DNA of 64,000 nt from Aquipluma nitroreducens (GTDB lineage: Bacteria; Bacteroidota; Bacteroidia; Bacteroidales; Prolixibacteraceae), in assembly GCF_009689585.1 (NCBI RefSeq), contig NZ_AP018694.1, positions 3,897,501 to 3,961,500 on the forward strand, read 5' to 3'. The stretch's first letter is position 1. Every line of letters begins with the position of its first letter. The notes under the pieces were generated by a model, which saw only the letters and a program-made list of their open reading frames with translations, was not told where the DNA came from and did not search any database. The position numbers were made by a program, and so were the translations under genes. Positions 37,503-46,711 of the stretch are shown here, in pieces.

Positions 37503-37544
37503 TATTTTTGCCACGATGGCAGGTTTTGTGCCGCGACAAAAGTA
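37503..37544. promoter_or_regulatory. Divergent rsmA / flippase-like promoter elements
   Basis: TATTTTTG on the plus strand (37503-37510) and TACTTTTG on the minus strand (37537-37544) both match TAnnTTTG, each roughly 85-105 bases from its gene. Confidence 0.4.
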
Positions 37545-37596
37545 CGTTAATTTCGGATGTTATTACAAACGCATTCATCTCAATAAATAAAAGAGC

Positions 37597-38601
37597 TTGA
37601 AACAAAATATACTTAAAACCCTCAAATTTGTCTCCTTCTTTGCGCTCGGGATATTCATATTCTGGATGGTTTATAAAGATCAGGATTTTAATCGTATAAA
37701 AAGCATTTTAACCAACGATGTTAATTATTTCTGGATTGTGGTTTCGCTCTTGCTCGGCTTGTTAAGCCACGTTAGCCGAACGATACGCTGGAATTTGCTG
37801 ATTGAACCACTGGGAAGGAAACCACGGCTGATGAATACATTTTTAGCGGTAATGGTTGGTTATCTCATGAATTTGGCTTTACCTCGGATGGGCGAAATAT
37901 CGAGATGTGGAGTTATTGCACGATACGAAAAAATATCGTTTACCAAGTTGGTAGGTACAGTGGTTACTGAGCGTCTGATTGATGTTTTGATGTTGCTTAT
38001 CCTTTTGGTAATAGTTGTTCTGACTCAATTTGGACAGGTGCTTGAATTTCTGAACAATAACCCTGAAGTTAATGAAAAGCTGCAAAAAGTAATTTACTCG
38101 CCAGTGCTGATTGGTGGATTATTGTTATTTTTTGCCGTTTTATGGCTTAGTCGTCACAAGATTCGCGAAAGTTCATTAATGAAAAGGGTGATGGGTTTTG
38201 TAGGCCAGTTCGTTGAAGGTTTTCGCAGCATCGGTAAAATGAAGAGGAAAGGTTCATTTATTTTTCACTCGGTATTCATCTGGGTTTTGTATTACCTGAT
38301 GATGTATCTGATATTCTTTTCCTTTGGATTTACTTCGAATTTAGGTCCATTGGCCGGATTAACCGTATTTGTTTTGGGAAGTTTTGGCATGGTGGCTCCG
38401 GTGCAGGGTGGTATTGGCGCCTGGCACTTTATGGTCATTGAGGGACTTGCTCTTTATGGCGTTGACAGGGTTGATGGGAAAGTGTTCGCTTTACTTGCAC
38501 ATGGCACCTCAACCGTAATGCTGATCGTGCTTGGCCTTATTGGAGTATTGGTTCTGCCATTTGTAAACGAACGCGAAGAAGTATTGGAAAATAGTCATTA
38601 G
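37597..38601 (+). CDS. UPF0104/LPG-synthase-like membrane protein
   Basis: The 334-residue protein has about eight membrane segments and belongs to the lysylphosphatidylglycerol synthetase transmembrane / UPF0104 family. Signature segments are LSHVSRTIRWNLLIEPLGRKP, GYLMNLALPRMGEISRCGVIARYE and GAWHFMVIEGLALYGV. Members act as lipid flippases or transporters; there is no synthetase domain here. The start appears to be TTG: the next ATG lies inside the first membrane helix. Its C-terminal residues ENSH and the TAG stop come from the intergenic repeat word AGTCATTAGTCATT. Confidence 0.85.
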   Translation: MKQNILKTLKFVSFFALGIFIFWMVYKDQDFNRIKSILTNDVNYFWIVVSLLLGLLSHVSRTIRWNLLIEPLGRKPRLMNTFLAVMVGYLMNLALPRMGEISRCGVIARYEKISFTKLVGTVVTERLIDVLMLLILLVIVVLTQFGQVLEFLNNNPEVNEKLQKVIYSPVLIGGLLLFFAVLWLSRHKIRESSLMKRVMGFVGQFVEGFRSIGKMKRKGSFIFHSVFIWVLYYLMMYLIFFSFGFTSNLGPLAGLTVFVLGSFGMVAPVQGGIGAWHFMVIEGLALYGVDRVDGKVFALLAHGTSTVMLIVLGLIGVLVLPFVNEREEVLENSH

Positions 38602-38632
38602 TCATTTAAATTTCCCAATGATGAATGACTTT
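38593..38632. repeat. GTCATTAG-family repeat overlapping a stop codon
   Basis: AGTCATTAGTCATT (38593-38606) is followed by the near-complement AATGATGAATGACT (38617-38630). The first word holds the TAG stop of the upstream gene. Confidence 0.6.
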
Positions 38633-38681
38633 CCCAAGAAAGTAAATTAAGTAGTAATATATAGTATTGTATTAGTCTTTT

Positions 38682-38770
38682 AGCTACCCCTAAATCCCCT
38701 AGAGGGGACTTAGCTCGCTGCTAGTCGGTTGCGTTATTCGCAACCAAAGCCCCTTCATGGGTTTGGGGTA
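38682..38770. repeat. Composite palindromic intergenic element
   Basis: Outer arms TACCCC (38685-38690) and GGGGTA (38765-38770) enclose a palindromic TCCCC/GGGGA pair (38695-38708) and a perfect GGTTGCG/CGCAACC hairpin (38727-38745). The element sits in the 221-base gap before the LolC/E-like gene and looks like a REP-type repeat that could form a branched structure. Confidence 0.6.
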
Positions 38771-38822
38771 AAAAAAATGAAAATAAATAGGTTACAGTAA
38801 TTAGTCAAAAGTCAATAGAAAA

Positions 38823-40076
38823 TTGAATATAAACCTTTACATAGCCAGACGGATTTTTTCCTCGAAAGAAAATCGGGAAAATCTTTCACACCGGATCGTA
38901 AACATTGCCCTTTTCGGTATAGTTCTCGGTTTGGTAGTGCTGATTTTGTCAGTGGCTATTGTTACCGGTTATAAATCGGAAGTTGGGCGCAAGGTTATCG
39001 GCTTCGGTTCTCACTTGCAGATTGTTAATCTCGATTCCAATCAATCGTTCGAAACCAGTCCAATTAGTCAGAATCAGCCATTTCTTCCTGAACTCAAAAG
39101 TATTGAAGGTATCCGTCATGTTCAGATCTTTGCAACCAAACCTGGCATTATTCGCACCGATGACGAAATTCAGGGCGTTGTGCTGAAGGGAATCGGACCT
39201 GATTTCGACTGGTCATTTTTTCAGGAAAATAAAGTGGCAGGCGAAACTTTTCAGGTTCAGGACACTGTTCGAAGCAACAAAATCTGGATTTCGAAACAAA
39301 TGGCCGACTTGCTTAAACTGAAGCTGGGCGATGATCTCAATATGTTTTTTATCAATGGATCGGAGTTTGTGCCACGTCAGCGTAAATTTCAACTGGCCGG
39401 AATTTACAAAACCAGTCTCGAAGAGTTCGACCGGATGTTTGTTTTGGTTGACATCAACCACATTCGTCGGTTAAATAACTGGAAGGAAGATCAGATCAGT
39501 GGTTTCGAGATTCTGGTCAACGATTTTAAGGAACTCGAGCCAGTTGAAAAAGACGTAAATGATTTGCTCCTGAGAAATACAACCCCCGACAGCCCGGTTT
39601 TACAGGTTGTTAGTATCAAGGAAAAATACAGGCATATTTTCGATTGGCTGGGCTTGCTTGATATGAATGTGTGGGTGATTTTAACACTAATGGTTCTGGT
39701 GGCCGGATTTAATATGGTTTCGAGCCTGCTGGTTATTATTCTCGAACGTACCCAAATGATTGGAATCCTAAAAGCCATGGGAGCGCGCAATTGGAGCATC
39801 CGAAAAGTGTTTCTCTATTTTTCGGTTATGCTGATTCTGAAAGCGCTGGTATGGGGAAATATTCTGGGTATTGGCATTTGTCTTATTCAGCAGTACACGC
39901 ATGTTTTCAAGCTCGATCCAAGTTCGTATTACCTCGAATATGTTCCAATACATCTGACTGTTTTGCACCTGGTTTTGCTGAATGTCGGAACCGTTTTGAT
40001 AACAGTACTGATGCTGCTGTTGCCTTCCTATTTTATTACTAAAGTTTCTCCTGAAAAAACGATTCGCTTCGAATAA
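38823..40076 (+). CDS. LolC/LolE-like ABC transporter permease
   Basis: The 417-residue protein has an N-terminal membrane helix (IVNIALFGIVLGLVVLILSVAIVTGYK), a periplasmic domain of about 220 residues, and three C-terminal helices. The FtsX signature there is LVAGFNMVSSLLVIILERTQMIGILKAMGA. The opening YIARRIFSSKENRENLSHRIVNIA is typical of lipoprotein-releasing permeases. It probably helps move lipoproteins from the inner membrane toward the outer membrane; no LolD ATPase is adjacent. The start seems to be TTG at 38823, since no ATG lies between it and conserved sequence. Confidence 0.85.
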   Translation: MNINLYIARRIFSSKENRENLSHRIVNIALFGIVLGLVVLILSVAIVTGYKSEVGRKVIGFGSHLQIVNLDSNQSFETSPISQNQPFLPELKSIEGIRHVQIFATKPGIIRTDDEIQGVVLKGIGPDFDWSFFQENKVAGETFQVQDTVRSNKIWISKQMADLLKLKLGDDLNMFFINGSEFVPRQRKFQLAGIYKTSLEEFDRMFVLVDINHIRRLNNWKEDQISGFEILVNDFKELEPVEKDVNDLLLRNTTPDSPVLQVVSIKEKYRHIFDWLGLLDMNVWVILTLMVLVAGFNMVSSLLVIILERTQMIGILKAMGARNWSIRKVFLYFSVMLILKALVWGNILGIGICLIQQYTHVFKLDPSSYYLEYVPIHLTVLHLVLLNVGTVLITVLMLLLPSYFITKVSPEKTIRFE

Positions 40077-40240
40077 AAAAAGGACTGATTGCTTTTGTTA
40101 AAAATCATCATTTGAAAGGTCGGTTTTTCCCATTTCGATTGCCCGTTAGGTTGAATTAAGCCAACATTAAATCATTTTTTTATCCGAAAAATAATTGAAG
40201 CTTTGCCTGCGTTAAGCTCCTAATTCGTTAATTTTAGACA

Positions 40241-40873
40241 ATGTATTCTGCGGTTAAAACATATCTGAAAGAATATTTGCAGGGCGAATTGCCAGGCATC
40301 AATGCGCATTCAAAAATGCTTCCTCCCGGCAGGCGTTTAAAGACGAATGCCAATGAACTTTCGTCGGTAAAAATGAGCAGTGTTTTATTGCTCCTTTTTC
40401 CTGAAGGTGAACAACTATACATTTGTTTAACTAAACGCCCGCATACCATGAAGCACCATCCGGGGCAGATTAGTTTTCCCGGAGGAAAGGTTGAGAAAGA
40501 CGATACTTCCGCAGAGATGACTGCTTTGCGCGAAGCGAAGGAAGAAGTAGGTATTGATCACCATCAAATTGAAATTTTGGGGAAATTATCTGACCTGTAT
40601 GTTGAGGTTAGTCAATTTTCCATTCAGCCATTTTTGGCCTGGGCCGATCATAAACCTGAGTTCTTAGTCGATTTTGGTGAAGTTGAAAAACTGATCCTGT
40701 TTCCTGTCAGCGATTTTATTGCCAATGAAATTATTTCGGAAATCGAACTTGAGACAGTAACTGGGACACTTCGGGTGAAATACTATCCTTACGATGGGGA
40801 GTTTATCTGGGGCGCTACTGCAATGATTTTATCTGAATTAATTGAGATACTGAAAAAACAAGTTGCTGTATGA
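40241..40873 (+). CDS. NUDIX hydrolase, CoA-pyrophosphatase type
   Basis: The 210-residue protein carries the Nudix box GGKVEKDDTSAEMTALREAK continuing EEVGI (about residues 86-110, GX5EX7REUXEEXGU). Immediately before it is LTKRPHTMKHHPGQISFPGG, the UPF0035 signature that marks CoA-type pyrophosphatases (NudL-like). The likely reaction is hydrolysis of CoA or acyl-CoA to phosphopantetheine and 3',5'-ADP. Start at ATG 40241 gives a normal length. It is monocistronic. Confidence 0.88.
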   Translation: MYSAVKTYLKEYLQGELPGINAHSKMLPPGRRLKTNANELSSVKMSSVLLLLFPEGEQLYICLTKRPHTMKHHPGQISFPGGKVEKDDTSAEMTALREAKEEVGIDHHQIEILGKLSDLYVEVSQFSIQPFLAWADHKPEFLVDFGEVEKLILFPVSDFIANEIISEIELETVTGTLRVKYYPYDGEFIWGATAMILSELIEILKKQVAV

Positions 40874-40930
40874 TTGGTCGATTAGATGGACAAAATATCT
40901 AGTGTTGTGTTAACGATCTTTTGACGTAGC

Positions 40931-40993
40931 GTCATGCCGAACTTGTTTCGGCATCTCTTTTATGATGAGATCCCGAAATAAATTCGGGATGAC
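40931..40993. repeat. Double-hairpin palindromic repeat
   Basis: ATGCCGAA/TTCGGCAT (40934-40941, 40947-40954) and ATCCCGAA/TTCGGGAT (40970-40977, 40983-40990) form two hairpins, and GTCAT/ATGAC enclose the pair. This kind of ATGCxGAAC...GATCCxGAA element is frequent between genes in many bacterial genomes. Confidence 0.75.
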
Positions 40994-41085
40994 CAGATTA
41001 CGAAAGAATCAAGTTAATACACCATTAGTTTTTGTTAAGTTGATTACTATTTCCTTAATTTTACGCGATATAAAAATTTTTATAC

Positions 41086-42564
41086 ATGCATTCAAAATAT
41101 CTGGTTTCGCTTTTCTTGTGCTTGTTCTTTATTCGTGCCAATTCTCAGGATCAGGAAAAAGCCATTCTCACCACATTTCATTCCATTTCGAGTCACGATT
41201 TGTTGAATTATGCCGCTGAATTGAGTTCTGAAAAATACAAAGGCCGACTTTCCGGCTCTCCGGGATACGCGGCAGCTGCTAGTTGGGTGGCTAGTCAGCT
41301 TAAGCAGGCAGGAGTAAAACCATGTTTGGCTGATGGTAGCTTTTTTCAGTGGTTCCCGAATGCCTATTGCGATGTACTTACTCCCGGAAGTCTGACTTTG
41401 CTTGCTGGTAAAGACAATCCAGAAAAAGAATACAAATTCCCTGATGATTATTATCCCGGATCGAACTCGGCCTCAGGAACGGTTTCGGGCGATGTGGTGT
41501 ATGTAGGGTTCGGCATTTCGGCGCCCGAACTGAATTACGATGATTACAGCAACATCAATGTCAAAGGTAAAATCGTATTGATGGAAACCGGCGTGCCATA
41601 CAAAAGCAACGACAGCGCCCTTCAGAAATGGGAACCTTATAGTTATCACCGGTATAAATTTCAACGGGCTCGCGAATTGGGTGCTGCCGGATTACTTTAC
41701 GTCAGCAAAATTGCCAATCCAAACACCTCGTACCTCGAAGGATTTGTTTACGCGCACATTGGCGAACCAGTTGCCGAAGAGCTTTTTGCCGGAACCGGCC
41801 AAAAATATGCCGAAACACGTGCCGCAATTGCGAAAAATATCAAGCCAAATTCGTTCTTGCTGAATAAAAAAGTAAAGATTTCGGCATCGACCAACTATTT
41901 CCCGGATAGCCGTTCATGCAATGTAATCGGGATGATTGAAGGCTCTGACCCCATCTTGAAGAATGAGGCCATAATTATTGGTGGGCACCTTGATGCTGTT
42001 GGAAGTCCCGGATGTTTGTTTCCCGGTGCGCTCGACAATGCTTCAGGATCGGCTGATATTCTGGCTGCGGCAAAGGCGCTGGCTTCTTCGGAAGTAAAAC
42101 CTGCCCGAACCATTGTTTTTGTTTTCTTCGGAGGGGAGGAGTGTGGCCTTTACGGAAGTGAAAAATATGTGAAGTCGCCCATCTGGCCTAAAGAAAAAGT
42201 GATTTGTATGATTAACCTCGACATGGTAGGGAACGGAACAGGCTTCCATCTTGGAAATGGGAAAACATTCCCTGAAGTTTTAAATCATTTTTCAGAAGCC
42301 AATGACAAATACCTTCACCGCGATTTGAAAGCTTCTGAAGTTCATGTGAATTATGGAAGACCACGTACCGATGGCGCAATTTTTGAAAAAGGAGGGTACA
42401 AAGTGCTGGAATTGTCTACCTCAGGAACCGTAAAACCCGTTTATTACCACGCGCCGCTTGATAATGCCGATGCACTGACTCCTGAAATTATGGAAGACGC
42501 CGCCAAGTTGCTTTATTTGAGCATACTCGATTTGGCCAACGATCAGGGGATTGGGGTAAAATAA
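41086..42564 (+). CDS. Secreted M28-family zinc aminopeptidase
   Basis: The 492-residue product has a signal peptide (YLVSLFLCLFFIRANSQ). A PA (protease-associated) insert lies at about 130-260 (SGDVVYVGFGISAPELNYDDY, GKIVLMETG). The M28 catalytic domain has the zinc ligands in IIGGHLDAVGS, PGALDNASGSADILAAAKAL, FFGGEECGLYGSEKYV and MINLDMVGN, and a late YYHAPLDNADALT. All metal and catalytic residues appear present. It acts in the periplasm or outside the cell. A bidirectional terminator separates it from the convergent E1 gene. Confidence 0.9.
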   Translation: MHSKYLVSLFLCLFFIRANSQDQEKAILTTFHSISSHDLLNYAAELSSEKYKGRLSGSPGYAAAASWVASQLKQAGVKPCLADGSFFQWFPNAYCDVLTPGSLTLLAGKDNPEKEYKFPDDYYPGSNSASGTVSGDVVYVGFGISAPELNYDDYSNINVKGKIVLMETGVPYKSNDSALQKWEPYSYHRYKFQRARELGAAGLLYVSKIANPNTSYLEGFVYAHIGEPVAEELFAGTGQKYAETRAAIAKNIKPNSFLLNKKVKISASTNYFPDSRSCNVIGMIEGSDPILKNEAIIIGGHLDAVGSPGCLFPGALDNASGSADILAAAKALASSEVKPARTIVFVFFGGEECGLYGSEKYVKSPIWPKEKVICMINLDMVGNGTGFHLGNGKTFPEVLNHFSEANDKYLHRDLKASEVHVNYGRPRTDGAIFEKGGYKVLELSTSGTVKPVYYHAPLDNADALTPEIMEDAAKLLYLSILDLANDQGIGVK

Positions 42565-42643
42565 AGGCAAATATTTCAGTATACCCGCTGTTCGTGTAGC
42601 GTTGCGTGTCGAAGGTAGTTCTTTTCGAGCAAAGCGAAACAAA

Positions 42644-42687
42644 AAACAATGCCCCCGCCATCCATTCCGGACGACGAGGGCTTGTTT
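42644..42687. terminator. Bidirectional terminator between M28 and E1 genes
   Basis: AAACAA-T-GCCC (42644-42654) pairs with GGGC-TTGTTT (42678-42687), with one bulge and a long inner loop. The A-run and T-run flanks suit termination on either strand between convergent genes. Confidence 0.6.
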
Positions 42688-42757
42688 CATTTATACATTT
42701 ATTTTTTGTGCTGATTCCATGACCCGAAGTCATCGGATCAGTTGCACTTATTACGAA

Positions 42758-45235
42758 TTAAACTCCAAGTTTACTTCTGCGGATCTGCTCTGCATTAGTG
42801 AAGTTGTATTTTGCGATGTGCCCTTTCAGCGGAATAAGCTTTTCGTTGATGATATCGATGAAACTTTCTGCCTGTGGGAAGAATGCATATTCAAGTTCGT
42901 ATGCAGGTGTAATCCAGTCGCGAGAACCTAGCACTGCCGGAGGTGCATCCAAATCGTCGAATGCAAGGTCGGTAACGTTGCGGGCCAAATCGTTCAGGAA
43001 TGAACCACGTGCAGTTGCATCGCTCGAAATCACAATGCGTCCGGTCTTTTTAACTGACGCAAGTACTTTTTCGTAGTTGAATGGAACCAGTGAACGGGCA
43101 TCGATCACTTCGGCACTCATGCCATATTTTTCTTCCAGAATTTTAGCTGCATCCAATGCACGGTAGAGCGTTGCACCGATGGTAAGGATGGTTACATCTT
43201 TCCCTTCGCGTTTGATATCCGGCTCGCCAAACGGAATTTCGTAGTATCCTTCAGGAACTCCACCTTTGTGGAACTGCTCGCCAATTTCGTAAATACGTTG
43301 ACTTTCAAAGAACACAACCGGGTCGGTGCCTTGCAGCGCGCTGTTCATTAATCCTTTTGCATCGTATGGAGTTACCGGGAAACAAACTTTCAAGCCCGGA
43401 ATATGAGCCGTTAATGAAGTCCAGTCCTGCGAGTGTTGAGCACCATATTTCGAACCTACCGAAACACGCACAACAACCGGCATTTTCAGGATATTTCCAC
43501 TCATAGCCTGCCACTTGGGCAACTGGTTGAAAATTTCGTCGCCGCAACATCCGAGGAAGTCGCAATACATGATTTCAGGAATCACACGACCGCCACACAT
43601 GGCATATCCGATAGAAGTGCCAATGATAGCTGCTTCGGCAATAGGCGAGTTAAACAAACGGTGATATGGAAGCGCTTCGGTTAATCCGCGATAGACTGCA
43701 AAAGCGCCACCCCAGTCGCGGTTTTCTTCACCATAAGCAATCAACGACGCATCTTTATAGAACCGGTCAACAATAGCTTCAAAAATACCATCGCGAAGCT
43801 GGAATTGTTTCATTTTTGAAACGGGGTTCCCATCTTTATCAACTGTTGATCGCTCTTTTTTAGCAATTTGCTGAACGCGTGGGTTCTCGTTCATCGGATG
43901 ATTCACGTCTGGTTTTGCGTCCGACATGGAGTCAATCGACTGATTGGAAAACATCATGGTCTCCAATAAATCGGGATTTTTGTGTAAATCCATAATGGGC
44001 GAAAGCTCGTCGTTGATCGCCAACTTGAAGGTGTCGAGCATTATTTCTTTAACCTCGTTCCATGTTGAATCCAGATCAGCCTGAGTAGCGACTCCGGCTT
44101 CGATGAGTTGTTTTCCATAAGAAATAATGCAATCCTGTTCTTCCCAGGCCTTAATTTCTTCGGAAGTACGGTACGATGATGAATCGGAAGGCGAGTGGCC
44201 GCTAAAGCGATAGGTAAGAATATCAACCAGGATAGGTCCTTCTTTCTTTTCAATCAATTCTTTTTTCCGGCGATACGTTTCGATTACTGCCAATGGATTG
44301 TAGCCATCAACACGTTCGGCGTGCATCTGTTCTGGGTTAACACCGGCGCCGATACGGGCGGCTACATCAAAGCCCATGGTTTCGCCAGCGGTTTGTCCAC
44401 CCATTCCGTACTGATTGTCCATGATATTGATAATCACCGGAAGGCCGCCCTTCATATCATCAGCCCAAAGTTGTTTAAACTGATCCATTGCAGCGAAGGT
44501 AATTCCTTCCCAAACCGGTCCGCGAGCCATTGAAGCGTCGCCAATGTTGGCAACAACTAGACCTGGTTTGCGGTTAACTTTTTTGTAAAGAGCTGCACCA
44601 ACGGCAATGGTTCCGCTACCACCAACAATGGCATTGTTCGGATAAATACCGAATGGAGTAAAGAACGTGTGCATACTTCCACCCAAACCTTTGTTGAATC
44701 CGGTTGTGCGGGCAAAAATTTCAGCCAATGCACCATACAACAGGAAGCGTATTCCTAACTCTTTGGTATCGTTACTTTTGTATGCTTTTTTAGCCACATT
44801 AAGTGTAGCACCGTCCCAGAATTCGTTCATGATTTTTTCGAGTTCTTTCGGATCGAGCGTTTCAATGGCACGTAATCCTTTGGCAAGAATCTCGCCGTGA
44901 CTGCGGTGCGATCCAAAAATGAAATCGTCAACAGTGAGCGTATAAGCCATACCAACCGCAGCGGCTTCCTGACCTGCAGAAAGGTGAGCTGGTCCAGGGT
45001 TGTTGTATTCAACTCCACTGTATCCACCGGTAGTTTTTACCAGGTGAAGCATGGTTTCGAACTCGCGGATAACCACCATGTCGTGATAAATCTTTTTCAG
45101 CTCTTCCGTTGTGAAGTTTTTACTTTTTAGTTCTTCACGAATTGTTTTATTGTACTGATTAACAGGAATCGGCTGAAATGTAACTTCACCAGCTTTCCGG
45201 ACATCCGATGGATTAATAAATTGACTTTTAGGCAT
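42758..45235 (-). CDS. 2-oxoacid dehydrogenase E1, fused alpha-beta
   Basis: The 825-residue protein joins an E1-alpha half (about 40-460) and an E1-beta half (about 480-820). The alpha half has the thiamine-diphosphate motif VANIGDASMARGPVWEGITF through NIMDNQYGMGGQ, and DFIFGSHRSHGEILAKGL. The beta half has RVIPEIMYCDFLGCCGDEIFNQ and a transketolase C-terminal segment. Together with E2 and lpdA it makes a branched-chain 2-oxoacid or pyruvate-type dehydrogenase complex. Sequence alone does not decide the substrate; branched-chain 2-oxoacids are a common annotation for this fused form. It is the last gene of the operon. Confidence 0.88.
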   Translation of the reverse strand: MPKSQFINPSDVRKAGEVTFQPIPVNQYNKTIREELKSKNFTTEELKKIYHDMVVIREFETMLHLVKTTGGYSGVEYNNPGPAHLSAGQEAAAVGMAYTLTVDDFIFGSHRSHGEILAKGLRAIETLDPKELEKIMNEFWDGATLNVAKKAYKSNDTKELGIRFLLYGALAEIFARTTGFNKGLGGSMHTFFTPFGIYPNNAIVGGSGTIAVGAALYKKVNRKPGLVVANIGDASMARGPVWEGITFAAMDQFKQLWADDMKGGLPVIINIMDNQYGMGGQTAGETMGFDVAARIGAGVNPEQMHAERVDGYNPLAVIETYRRKKELIEKKEGPILVDILTYRFSGHSPSDSSSYRTSEEIKAWEEQDCIISYGKQLIEAGVATQADLDSTWNEVKEIMLDTFKLAINDELSPIMDLHKNPDLLETMMFSNQSIDSMSDAKPDVNHPMNENPRVQQIAKKERSTVDKDGNPVSKMKQFQLRDGIFEAIVDRFYKDASLIAYGEENRDWGGAFAVYRGLTEALPYHRLFNSPIAEAAIIGTSIGYAMCGGRVIPEIMYCDFLGCCGDEIFNQLPKWQAMSGNILKMPVVVRVSVGSKYGAQHSQDWTSLTAHIPGLKVCFPVTPYDAKGLMNSALQGTDPVVFFESQRIYEIGEQFHKGGVPEGYYEIPFGEPDIKREGKDVTILTIGATLYRALDAAKILEEKYGMSAEVIDARSLVPFNYEKVLASVKKTGRIVISSDATARGSFLNDLARNVTDLAFDDLDAPPAVLGSRDWITPAYELEYAFFPQAESFIDIINEKLIPLKGHIAKYNFTNAEQIRRSKLGV

Positions 45236-45274
45236 TGTATTAGTTTTTAAATGTTTTGCTATTGAATTCTTTCT

Positions 45275-45341
45275 TGCGGGTTGCGAGATTCGGGTTGCGA
45301 GTTAAAACACGTAACTCGAAACACGTAACCCACAACGATTA
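45275..45341. repeat. GGGTTGCGAG / CGTAACCC repeat abutting the lpdA stop
   Basis: GGGTTGCGAG occurs at 45277-45286 (within TGCGGGTTGCGAG) and 45291-45300, followed by loosely complementary words (GTAACTCGAAACACGTAACCC). The end, GTAACCCACAACGATTA, runs into the lpdA stop codon. A near copy, GTAACCCGCAACGATTA, runs into the E2 stop at 46967-46969. Confidence 0.6.
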
Positions 45342-46697
45342 AAACTGAAAGATCGTTTCCTTGATAATCTCGCTCACCGTCGGGTGAGGAAATACAATTT
45401 CTTCCACGTCCTGAACACGCAGTTGCGCTTCGATGATGGCACAGGCTCCCCAGATCATTTCGGAACATGCTCCGCCAACCATGTGAATTCCCAAAATTTC
45501 GCGGTATTTTTTGCCAACAATCACTTTGCAAAAACCGTCTTTGCCTTCGTTTTCGGCAACAAAGCGTCCGGCATAAGCCATTGGCAATTGTTTTACTTCC
45601 ACTTCAATGCCTTTTTCTTTGGCAGCACTTTCGGTAAGACCAACTCCGGCAATCTCCGGATGGGTGTATACAACTCCCGGAATAGCATCGTAGCGCATCA
45701 TATCTTTGCGACCCAACATGTGGTTCACGGCCACTTCACCTTCGCGACTGGCAGTGTGAGCCAGCAATGAGAATCCGGTGATGTCGCCTGCTGCATAAAC
45801 ATTAGGCACGTTGGTGCGGCAATTCTGATCGATTTTTACCCCTTTTGGCGTAAATTCAACACCGATATTTTCCAGACCAATTCCGGCCACATTGATTTTT
45901 CGTCCAACCGAAAGCAGTACCTGATCACCCGTGATTTTCATTTCCTGACCATCTTTCTCGAAAACGACTTCCTTGCCATTCAGTTTGGTCACACGGGCTT
46001 TCAGGTGGAATTCGATTCCTTTTTTGACAAATTCTTTGCGAACAAAAGCAGCAATTTCTTCATCCACCCCAGTTAAAATCTCCGGAAGCATTTCGATGAC
46101 AGTAACTTTTGTTCCCATCGCATTGAAAAAGTCGGCAAATTCAGTTCCTATCACACCTCCGCCGATAATGACAAGGCTTTCAGGTTTTTCTTTTAGTTGA
46201 AGGATTTCGCGGTTCGTCAAAATTTGCGAAGCATCCAGTCCCGGAATAGGTGGAACGGCAGCTTCCGAGCCAGCACAAACCAGCAAGCGGTTGGCCTGAT
46301 AGTCCTGACCATCAGCTTCAATGGTAATTACTTCGCCGCGTTTTTCCTTGATGGTTGCTTTGGCCATCACCACATCGGCTTTGGCGTGTTTCATTTTGGC
46401 GCCAATTCCGGCCACCAGTTTGCGTACCACTTTGTCTTTGCGGAGCATGATTTTCTTGAAATCGATAGAAATGTTTTCCACATGAATTCCGTATTTGCCT
46501 GCTTCTTCGGCATATTCGAGCACTTTGGCCGAATTCAGAAGCGTTTTGGTCGGAATGCAACCTTCATTCAGGCAAACACCGCCCAGCGAACGCATGTCAA
46601 AAATGACCACGCTGAGGCCTTTTGCGCCGGCACGTTCGGCTGCGACATAACCCGCAGGGCCTCCGCCTATAATTGCTAAATCGTATATTTTATCCAT
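45339..46697 (-). CDS. lpdA: Dihydrolipoamide dehydrogenase (E3)
   Basis: The 452-residue flavoprotein reoxidises dihydrolipoyl E2 with NAD+. It has the FAD motif LAIIGGGPAGYVAAERA, the redox-active GGVCLNEGCIPTK, the NAD motif VIIGGGVIGTEFADFF, the second FAD motif VPNVYAAGDITG, and the C-terminal active-site His-Glu in IVFPHPTVSE. I start at ATG 46697 (MDKIYDLAIIGGG). The open frame reaches a GTG at 46721, but that codon lies inside a hairpin repeat. It sits between E2 and E1 in the operon. Confidence 0.96.
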   Translation of the reverse strand: MDKIYDLAIIGGGPAGYVAAERAGAKGLSVVIFDMRSLGGVCLNEGCIPTKTLLNSAKVLEYAEEAGKYGIHVENISIDFKKIMLRKDKVVRKLVAGIGAKMKHAKADVVMAKATIKEKRGEVITIEADGQDYQANRLLVCAGSEAAVPPIPGLDASQILTNREILQLKEKPESLVIIGGGVIGTEFADFFNAMGTKVTVIEMLPEILTGVDEEIAAFVRKEFVKKGIEFHLKARVTKLNGKEVVFEKDGQEMKITGDQVLLSVGRKINVAGIGLENIGVEFTPKGVKIDQNCRTNVPNVYAAGDITGFSLLAHTASREGEVAVNHMLGRKDMMRYDAIPGVVYTHPEIAGVGLTESAAKEKGIEVEVKQLPMAYAGRFVAENEGKDGFCKVIVGKKYREILGIHMVGGACSEMIWGACAIIEAQLRVQDVEEIVFPHPTVSEIIKETIFQF

Positions 46698-46711
46698 TTT
46701 GTTGAATTTGG

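Noticed and set aside
40962-41219. A short frame before the M28 peptidase
   Set aside because: It starts inside a palindromic repeat and overlaps the peptidase gene in a different frame.
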